DNA from: Stomorhina lunata
Taxonomy: Eukaryota; Arthropoda; Insecta; Diptera; Rhiniidae
NCBI GenBank assembly: GCA_933228675.1
Contig: OW121740.1
Coordinates: 50,546,174-50,610,173, forward strand
Reading direction: 5' to 3'
DNA length: 64,000 bases
In this document: piece by piece, positions 57,290 through 64,000 of the stretch
Position numbering within the stretch: the first letter of the stretch is position 1
Layout of the letters: the number at the start of each line of letters is the position of its first letter
Position numbers and translations under genes: made by a program
The notes under the pieces: model-generated
Told to the model about the DNA's origin: nothing
Seen by the model: only the letters and a program-made list of their open reading frames with translations
Databases searched by the model: none

Positions 57290-58500
57290 AAAAAATCACC
57301 AGTGCGAAAACAGTGATGTTTCTTAAGAACTTACCGTTTACGTTTAAAATATCGCTCTAAAAATCGTAAGAAGAGTAAATTTTGCAGATTGTTATCAAGA
57401 AATTTGTATAATTTATGCTATTTCTTCTAGTAAATGGTTTTAAAGCGATAACGTCTTAAATTTGAGCGATTACGTTTTTATTTTGAGAGAAAAGTGCGAA
57501 AGTTTTAATCGTTTGCGTGAAAACATTATTGTCGTTCAAAATGTTTAATAGAGGAAAACTGCGAGGATCTCGAAATCGTAAAAATATCTATATCGCTTAC
57601 TATAAATAACGATTTTCGGAGCGAATTTTGAATTTTATATATTAAGTCCTAATAGCTTTCGTTTTAACTATTGCTCTAAAAGTCGTTAGAAGAGTTTTTA
57701 CAAAGCAATTTTCTTGCTAACGATTTTAAAGCGACGATCATTTGAGCAATAGTGATTTTATTTGGAGTAAAATGAGCGAAAGCTTTAATCGTTAGTGAGA
57801 AAACATAATTGTCGCTCATAATGCCGTTAAACAAGTAATTGTAGAAATCGTCTGAAGATTAAATTATATCGCTTACTATAAAGAAATTAATTTCAGTTTA
57901 TGATTTTCTAAATTTCGTTTACTTAAAAATGTCCCTCTTAAAATCTTTAGAAGAGTTAGTATAAAGAAATTAATCTCGTTTTTGCTGTTCTTTCTTATTA
58001 ACGATTTTATTTTGAACGAAATTAGCGAAAGTTTTAATCGCTAATGAGAAAACATTATTGAAGCTCATAATGTCGTTAAAAAAGTTTAACAGTGGACAAC
58101 AGTAAGAATACAGAAATCGTTGAAGATTAAGCTTTATCGCTTACTATAAAGAAAAATCTTAGTTTACGATTTTCAGAGCCATATTGATTTTAATTTGAGC
58201 GAAATGAGAGAATTGTTAGTGAGAAAATATTATTGTCAAAAAAGTTTAATAGTGGACAACAGTGGGAAGTAGAAATCATTGAAAGATTAAGCTTTATCGC
58301 TTACTATAAAGAAATTTATCTCAGTTAACGATTTTTATAGCGATAATGATATTAATTTGAGCGAATTGGTAGTGAAAAAATATTATTGTCGCTCATAATG
58401 TCGTAGGAGATGTTCAAAAGGGGAGAGTAATAAGAATCTACTTTAAATCATTGAAGATTAAGTTTTATCGCTTATAAACTGAGAAATGTTTTCGGTTTTT
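57290..58500. repeat. Satellite with TATCGCTTACTATAAAG, unit about 165-275 bp
   Basis: TATCGCTTACTATAAA occurs at about 57592, 57867, 58133 and 58295, with a variant near 58465. Units include GAGAAAACATTATTGTCGCT, TCATAATGTCGTTAAAAAAG and TAGTGGACAACAGTG-like text. Spacing drops from about 270 to 165 bp through internal deletion. Confidence 0.88.
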
Positions 58501-58995
58501 TCGTTGACGATTTTGTCTATATGATTTTAGTCATTGTAAAGAAATAGACTTTCATCCTTCACGGCGTGTGAGTACTTTTCTATTACCGTCTCTGTTGTAA
58601 AAGTTTTTAAAAGTTTCTTTTCCTTTCAATTTATGAAAAATCTTATCGAAAATCTTCTTTAAGATTTTTTTCTATTTTTTAAATTAATTGATTTTCCTAC
58701 AAAAAACAATAATGGCCATAAAGAAACTTTTCTTACCAATTTAATTTGCCAATAAAGGGAGAGAAAAAGGTCATGAGACCTTAAAAGTATATAAAAGTTG
58801 AACGACAAGTTACAGCAAAACAAAAACTGTTAAAGACAAATCAAACTGTAAATTACAGAGGCATTAACATTGGAAGCATATGTTGTTTACCGACTACTGT
58901 TGCTGGTGGTGTTGGTAGTGCTGGTAGGGATTTTGCTAAAGCTATTTTATTACTTGGGCAAAAGTGCAAACTTATTAAAACTAAACTGAAATCTA
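58500..58995. other. Spacer, no gene recognised
   Basis: TATAAAAG occurs at 58789-58796, and a GTTGCTGGTGGTGTTGGTAG stretch near 58908. Neither is enough to call a promoter or coding exon. Confidence 0.4.
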
Positions 58996-58997
58996 AA

Positions 58998-59781
58998 ACT
59001 AGTAAGAAAGTCCTATAGTCGGTCAAGCCCGACCATACGATACTCTTTACCACTAAGGTCAAAGGTGTTCTTTTTCCTGTATAAAGACAAATATTTGCAA
59101 AATTTTGCCATCAGACAAACATTTTCTCAAAACTTATATATTTAAGCTGTTTCCTTCATTTGCACTTATACGATAGCTAGGGTCAAATGTGGACCGTTTT
59201 TCTGGAAATTTGGCAAATTGATTACAGTTGTTACAAAAATTATGTATGCAAAAAATAAAATTAAAATTCTCATTTTCTTTAGATTTACGAGCGTTTTGGT
59301 GATTTTTGTCTCATTTAGTACGTTTTTAAAGAAGAGTTTGTATGGGAGCTATGGTCAAATGAGGACCGATTTCAACGAAATTTGGTACAGTGATTTAAGT
59401 TTACATAAGCAGTATTTGTTTTAAATTTCATGAAAAAATAGTGATATTTGTGGTTAATTTATGAATTCCGGGAAGTGGGACCTGTGAGAGGTACCATAAA
59501 TAATGAAACGATTTTGACGAATTTCAATAGCCATGGTTCCACTATCAAAAAAAATTAGTTGCATCAAATTTCATCAAATTATCTTTAGAATTGTGACCTG
59601 TACTTTGATTACAGCGTTTACATGGGGGTCCAGCCAGACGGACGGACTGACATCGCTAAATCGATTCGAAAAGTGATTCTAAGTCTATTGGTATACTAAA
59701 AGGTGGGTCTAAGACAAATATTTCTATCCGTTACATACATCAGCTCAAACTTATAATACCCTTTCTACCTATGGTGGGTAT
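58998..59781 (-). mobile_element. DINE-1/mini-me-like element, minus orientation
   Basis: The 3' end appears first as AACTAGTAAGAAAG and a TAGTCGG...CCGACCATA-type hairpin. The GACGGACGGAC tract is at about 59638-59650, and the 5' terminal palindrome ATACCCTTTCTACC...GGTGGGTAT ends at 59781. It aligns throughout with the copy at 49791-50600 in reverse, including the antisense frame at 59218-59424. Confidence 0.85.
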
Positions 59782-60140
59782 AAATATTGACATTTGTCGC
59801 CAAAAAATCAATTCTGGGAAGTTTGACCTATGGGATGTACTACAAATAATGGACCGATTTTGATGAATTTAAATAGCCATGGTCCCACTATAAAAAAAAT
59901 CTTTTCCAAATTTTATCAAATTATCTTCAGAATTGCGACCTGTACTTTGATTACAAGTTTTACATGGGGGTCCATCCAGCTATCCAGACGGACGGACGGA
60001 CATCGTTAAATAGATTAAGGGAGTGATTCTAGGTCTATTGGTAAGTCTAACACACATAAGTCTAACACCAATATTTCTATGCGTTACATACATTAGCACA
60101 AACTTATAATACCCATTCCGCCTATGGTGGTGAAGGGTAT
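59782..60140 (-). mobile_element. Truncated second DINE-1-like copy, head to tail with the first
   Basis: It repeats only the 5' half of the element: CAATTCTGGGAAGTTTGACC, ATGGACCGATTTTGATGAAT, GACGGACGGACGGACATCG, then ...ATACCCATTCCGCC and GGTGGTGAAGGGTAT at 60140. It directly follows 58998-59781. A short TAAGTCTAACAC segment is duplicated within it. Confidence 0.8.
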
Positions 60141-61560
60141 ACAAATACAGAGGGAACCCAGGGACAGACCAACTGGAGGATATATAGACAGACGGACTTT
60201 AAAAAACACACACCTTGTCCTGACTTTCTTTAGCCTTTCAAAAGATATTGTTGCGGTTACCAATGACAATTATAGCCAACAGAGACCAACAACAAACATT
60301 GTAAAAATGACAAAAAAGCTAACTTTAGAAAAGACTTATCGACAAGTAGTCGAGGTATCAAGTCAAAAAAAAAAAAGAAAAAAGTAACAAAAATATAACG
60401 AACGACAAATTTTGTATGATTTTTTTCTACTTTTAATTTGCTGCTCTTTTTTTTTGCAATTTAACCAGCATATGCTGTTAATGTTAATGTTTATGTCGAT
60501 GTTGCCTGTGTTCATGCTCATGAATTTCTAATAAGCTAAGGCTTTTCTTTTTTTTTTTTTTTTTTGTTGGTGCTTCAAGAACAACCTGGCCAATTGTTTT
60601 CAGCAGCAATAAACACTTAACCAAGAAATCAAATAAATAAATTGTGAACATAGATAGACACGGGTGAAAAGAAAAAGAAGAGCACCCAACTAAGGCGACA
60701 CTGAAGAGGTGCTTCAAGTTCAAGTTGGCAGTTGGTCAGTGAAGTCTTCGAACAAACAACAAAAAACTAAAAAGAACTGAACTACTGGAGCCATAGAACA
60801 GTGGGGTAAATTTAAAAATATACAAACAAAATTTTGTCCTTAATCTAAGGTTGTAAATGGCATTATTTATATGTATCTTCTTATCACCAGTGGTGGGAGT
60901 TGTTGTTGTCATACACATAATTTGTTGTTGCGTCGTCAACGATAAAAGAAACAACATTTTTTAACTGGACTTTATTTCTAATACATATTTAGCCTTATTA
61001 CGGTTGTCAAAGTCGTATCTTCGACTACGACAGTTAGTACTAGATTTAAAAAATCATCAACATTATTTTATTAATCTAGTACTAACTGTCGTAGTCGCAA
61101 ATACGATTTCGTCAACCGTAATAAGGCTGACTATTTCTTTTAAGATTTTCAAGTCGCATGTCATGTCCATTATCTTAGGTCTTTTTTCAAAAGCCCCCAT
61201 CATTATTCTAGCTTTGGTCCTCTACAGCCTGCTAAAGCTTGGGAACCGCTGACGCTATACAATGTAATATTTATAACCTTTAGCAAACATATTCAAGCCG
61301 AACCATGACATGTTTATTTCTAACAGTCAAGGAGTCATGCATAAATTAGCCATTAATACGCGACCACAAAGAGAAAATAGTAAAACCTAGAAACTGGCAT
61401 AAAAAAGAAAAGAAAAGCAAATAAGCCATGGCTAGTTGCTAATAGCCAAGGCATGAATAGGAATGGTAGGCGAATTATTGGCATGATGACATGATGGTTC
61501 TGTCATAGAGGATTAGGATGAAAGCTAGAGAAATAGAAAAGAAAACGGAAATTTTAAGGT
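60140..61560. other. Spacer, no gene recognised
   Basis: Contains A-runs near 60367 and T-runs near 60440 and 60547, and a small hairpin MITE (separate entry). Frames at 60124-60387, 60484-60723, 60736-60957 and 61004-61252 match no family I know and lack splice support. Confidence 0.45.
60991..61128. mobile_element. 138-bp hairpin MITE, copy 2, near-perfect
   Basis: AGCCTTATTACGGTTG at the left and CAACCGTAATAAGGCT at the right are exact complements. The arms continue through GTCGTAT...CGACTACGACAGTTAGTA and TACTAACTGTCGTAGTCG, giving a stem of roughly 55 bp with a loop of about 25 bp. A clear target duplication was not identified. The same family as 55972-56072. Confidence 0.88.
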
Positions 61561-63575
61561 TTTTAAATTCATTATAATCGTATTATAATCGCTTTGAAAG
61601 GGAATAAAATGCATTAGAATTGCATTATAATAAGCTATAAAACATTAAATAGAATGTGAAGAAGAATATAGTGCAAACAATGCATTATAATACATTATAA
61701 CTTCATTATAATACATTATAACTTCATCATAATACATTATAACTGCATTATAATACATTATAACTTCATTATATTACATTATAACTTCATTATAATACAT
61801 TATAACTTCATTATAATACATTATAACTTCATTATAATACATTATTACTTAATTATAATACATTATAACTTCATTATAATACATTATAACTTCATTATAA
61901 TACATTATAACTTCATTATAATACATTATTACTCCATGATAATACATTATAACTTCATTATAATACATTATTACTTCATTATAACTTCATCATATTACAT
62001 TATAACTTCATTATAATACATTATAACTTCATTATAATATATTATTACTTCATTATAATACATTACAACTTCATTATAATACATCATAAATTCATTATAA
62101 TACATTACAACTTCATTATAATATATCATAAATTCATTATAATACATTTTAACTTCATTATAATACATTATAACTTCATTATAATACATAATAACTTCAT
62201 TATAATACATTATAACTTCATTATAATACATTATTACTCCATGATAATACATTATAACTTCATTATAATACAATATTATTTCATTATAACTTCATCATAT
62301 TACATTATAACTTCATTATAATACATTATAACTTCATTATAATACATTACTACTTCATTATAATACATTTTAACTTCATTATAATACATTATAACTTTAT
62401 TATAATACATTATTACTTCATTATAATACATTATAACTTCATTATAATACATCATAAATTCTTTATAATACATTACAACTTCATTATAATACATCATAAA
62501 TTCATTATAATACATTATAACTTCATAATAATACATCATAAATTCATTATAATACATTTTATAACTTCATTATAATACATTATAACTTCATTATAATACA
62601 TTATAACTTCATTATAATACATTAAACTTCATTATAATACATTATAACTTCATTATAATACATTATAACTTCATTATAATACATTATTTCTCCATGATAA
62701 TACATTATAACTTCATTATATTACATTATTACTTCATTATAACTTCATCATATTACATTATAACTTCATTATAATACATTATAACTTCATTATAATACAT
62801 TATAACTTCATCATAATACATTATAACTTCATTATAATACATTATAACTTCATTATAATACATCATAAATTCATTATAATACATTACAACTTCATTATAA
62901 TACATCATAAATTCATTATAATACATTTTAGCTTCATTATAATATATTATAACTTCATTATAATACATTATAACTTCATCATAATACATTATAACTTTAT
63001 TGTAATACATTATAACTTCATTATATTACATTATAACTTCATTATAATACATTATAACTTCATTTTAATACATTATAACTTCATTATAATACATTTTTAC
63101 TCTATTATAATACATTATAACTTCATTATAATACATTATTACTTCATTATAATACATTATAACTTTATTATAATACATTATAACTTCATTATAATACATT
63201 ATAACTTCATTATAATACATTATAACTTCATTATATTATATTATTACTTCATTATTAAACATTATTACTTCATTATAATACGTTATAACTTCATTATAAT
63301 ACATTATAACTTCATTATAATACGTTATAATGTATTATAATTCATTATAATACATTATAACTTCATTATTATACATTATAACTTCATTATAATACATTAT
63401 TAATTCATTATAATAGATTATAACTTAATTATAATACATTATTACTCTATTATAATACATTATAACTTCATTATAATACATTATAACTTCATTATAATAC
63501 ATTATTACTTGATTATAATACATTTTAACTTCATTATAACACATTATAACATCATTATAATATATTAGAACAAAT
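61560..63575. repeat. 21-bp TTATAA-core tandem array
   Basis: From about 61680 the sequence is built from the 21-bp unit ACATTATAACTTCATTATAA plus T, roughly 90 copies, with edges decaying into CATTATAATCG-like text at 61570 and GAACAAATTTTAATT at 63575. Two TTATAA cores per unit are spaced 11 and 10 bp. The seven-codon period makes long minus-strand frames of YYNEVIM repeats (61995-62273, 62300-62557, 62753-63010), which are artefacts. Confidence 0.97.
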
Positions 63576-64000
63576 TTTAATTACATTTCTAGACCTTAAA
63601 ATTATTATAATCTCTTATTTAAAAATTCCATTTAAAAAAATATAACTATAAATATACACAATAAACCCAGAAATCTAAAAGCACGTGCCTTTTCCCGGCC
63701 TTAGAGCAACAAATACTTCAACATTAAAAACAGCAACAAAAGAAAAATATAAACAATTCGACACAAAAAAAAACAGATCCAAGTAATAACAAACTGCGTA
63801 GTCACCAAAAAAATAAAATATTATTCATAGGCCTAACATTGAAAAACAACAAAAAATTATAGTAAAAATATTATAGCAGAAAAAAAAACAAAAATAACAA
63901 ATATAAACAAATAAATAAAAACACGAGAGTACAGAAATCTCCAAAAATATTATTTGGAAGATAAGAAAACAATAACAAATTTTGAATAAAATAAATATAA
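63575..64000. other. AT-rich end of window
   Basis: A-rich sequence with AACAAC-type runs and no recognised gene or repeat unit. Confidence 0.4.

Noticed and set aside
58789..58960. TATAAAAG followed by GT-rich text as a promoter with a first exon
   Set aside because: A single TATA match in AT-rich DNA; no initiator or coding frame on the same strand supports it.
61995..63010. Minus-strand frames of YYNEVIM repeats, up to 92 codons
   Set aside because: Product of the 21-bp array (seven codons per unit); broken by the slightest variation and with no gene context.

Overview
The window looks like AT-rich intronic DNA from a brachyceran fly. Three things point that way: TE families typical of Diptera (mariner, Jockey-like LINEs, DINE-1/mini-me-like elements with GTCC/GTCT microsatellites), CAACAG 'opa' tracts, and fly-type splice signals. 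A calyptrate such as a blow fly or house fly relative is a guess from the intron size and base composition, not something the sequence proves. I found no rRNA, tRNA, CRISPR or bacterial-type operon.

Only one convincing host coding segment is visible: an internal exon at 6875-7059 (+) with good splice sites and a single open frame. About 6.9 kb of intron lies upstream. The following intron may run for up to 57 kb to the window's end, since I recognise no further exon. A strong candidate zero-length exon (recursive splice site) lies at 37805/37806 on the same strand.

Layout. 0.9-6.2 kb: remnants of non-LTR retrotransposons on the minus strand, one of them split by a mariner that itself carries a 325-bp microsatellite. 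6.6-10.6 kb: two families of 350-400-bp diverged tandem repeats around the exon. 12.1-15.5 kb: a 3.4-kb array of about 31-bp units built from TTATAA cores. 17.4-29.8 kb: about 12 kb of repeats sharing an AGCGCTTTTT core, in three blocks oriented +, -, +. 30.2-37.0 kb: about 31-bp CTATAG-centred units that flip orientation near 31.65 kb. 38-43 kb: a composite DINE-1-like element, a 1.07-kb foldback element and a truncated DD37E transposase. 44.7-53.4 kb: a roughly 195-bp satellite with a three-monomer higher-order period, interrupted by a foldback element with a DINE-1-like insert, a 5'-truncated LINE and a 151-bp TTAA-flanked MITE. 55.2-58.5 kb: two more satellite families. 59.0-60.1 kb: two head-to-tail DINE-1-like copies. 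61.6-63.6 kb: a 1.9-kb array of 21-bp TTATAA units.

The arrays are unusual in kind as well as amount. Two of them place a TTATAA core about every 10-11 bp, one per helical turn. Two others contain large inverted halves that would form long hairpins if transcribed as part of the intron. By eye, tandem arrays make up about half of the window.
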